This document shows, piece after piece, positions 63,650 to 64,000 of a stretch of 64,000 bases of DNA. The DNA comes from Streptomyces viridochromogenes (GTDB taxonomy: Bacteria > Actinomycetota > Actinomycetes > Streptomycetales > Streptomycetaceae). Every line of letters begins with the position of its first letter. Within the stretch, counting starts at the first letter, position 1. The notes under the pieces were generated by a model. The model was not told the origin of the DNA. It was given only the letters and a program-made list of their open reading frames with translations, and ran no database searches. Both the position numbers and the translations under genes were made by a program. The stretch lies in assembly GCF_001270495.1 (NCBI RefSeq), contig NZ_LGUR01000036.1, forward strand, positions 1-64,000. The letters are read 5' to 3'.

Positions 63650-64000
63650 CCCGCACCCGCGTCCGCACCCTGACCCTTGCCGCGGCGGCCCTCGCCGCGT
63701 CCCTCGTGGCGGTCCCCGCCCATGCCGCCGACTCCCCGCCGCGCACCGGCTTCGAGCAGTCGAACGGCGCCCGCTGGACCAGCCAGCCCGAGGAGCAGAG
63801 CTTCCTCAGGGCCGTCGACAAGGCGAGCGACCGGGTCGCCGTCACCCGCATCGGCACGACCAAGCAGAACCGCCCGCTCCAACTGGTCCGGATCGGCACG
63901 CGCCCCACCCCGAACAAGGTGCTGCTGGTGTGCAGCCAGCACGGCGACGAGCCCTCCGGCCGCGAGGCCTGCCTGTCCACCATCCGCGACCTGGCCTACG
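63646..64000 (+). CDS. M14 zinc carboxypeptidase, cut by the window end
   Basis: The first 118 residues only. Signal peptide near VPAHAADSPP. SRVAVTRIGTTKQNR-like core and VLLVCSQHGDEPSGREA carry the first zinc ligands (His and Glu of HxxE) of M14 carboxypeptidases. The GTG start 63646 overlaps the S15 stop (GTGA), so both peptidases are one operon. Confidence 0.82.
   Translation, partial: MTRTRVRTLTLAAAALAASLVAVPAHAADSPPRTGFEQSNGARWTSQPEEQSFLRAVDKASDRVAVTRIGTTKQNRPLQLVRIGTRPTPNKVLLVCSQHGDEPSGREACLSTIRDLAY

Noticed and set aside
1..64000. CRISPR array, rRNA or tRNA genes
   Set aside because: No regularly spaced identical repeats with unique spacers, no rRNA-like tract and no cloverleaf with a GGTTCGAAT-type arm were seen by eye. 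The short tandem arrays at 8992 and 38202 have no spacers and sit at promoters.

Overview
The window is high-GC DNA with GTG/TTG starts, tightly packed operons and many families typical of Streptomyces (WhiB-like protein, SsgA-like protein, LAL-type ATPase, pcaV-pcaIJFHGB-pcaDC operon, two-domain small laccase). From memory, not checked here, the stretch from the pca operon to the WhiB gene has the same gene order as a chromosome-arm region of S. coelicolor. The genus call is firm. The species is not determined, but relics of a thaxtomin phytotoxin cluster point to a plant-associated lineage.

Layout. (1) 1-6.1 kb is a decayed, rearranged patch. It holds a Ser/Thr kinase pseudogene, two 315-bp imperfect direct repeats flanking an intact Apea-like HEPN protein, the last 45 codons of an undecaprenyl-diphosphatase, a frameshifted hypothetical gene and a truncated ISKra4-type transposase. 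A phospholipase C that lost its N-terminal half (6.1-7.1 kb) marks the right edge. (2) 7.1-13.7 kb holds a DMT transporter/PAP2 pair with a divergent TetR gene and a striking 16-bp operator array, a DUF2510 protein, and an MHS transporter-anmK pair. (3) 13.9-23.7 kb holds a LAL-like ATPase without a DNA-binding tail and the complete protocatechuate branch of the beta-ketoadipate pathway, divergent from its MarR regulator gene pcaV.

(4) 23.7-37 kb holds a DUF3048 lipoprotein, a zinc alcohol dehydrogenase, a divergent DNA ligase and LigD-type polymerase, then a secreted oxidative set (cupredoxin-Ig-DUF1080 protein, ThuA-sugar dehydrogenase fusion, small laccase, LacI regulator), a VOC protein and a WhiB-like protein. 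(5) 37-41.3 kb holds an acyl-ACP desaturase behind a 15-bp operator array, a dimethylargininase, a UvrA-like relic and an ABC-F ATPase. (6) 41.3-44.9 kb is the most notable part. A hybrid of the start of a txtE-like P450 and the second half of a txtD-like nitric oxide synthase is followed on the other strand by the end of an NRPS condensation domain, an intact MbtH protein (txtH-like) and a txtC-like P450 that has lost its usual stop. These are the pieces expected of a thaxtomin cluster, mostly deleted.

(7) 44.9-50 kb holds an SsgA-like protein, a secreted beta-propeller protein, endonuclease V and small housekeeping genes. (8) 50-56 kb is a four-gene beta-oxidation operon (CaiB-type racemase, acyl-CoA dehydrogenase, thiolase, FadB), closed by a 220-bp nested inverted-repeat element. 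(9) 56-64 kb holds a MerR regulator, an amino-acid permease, a coupled macro-domain/PfkB kinase pair, and secreted M1, S15 and M14 peptidases, the last cut by the window end.
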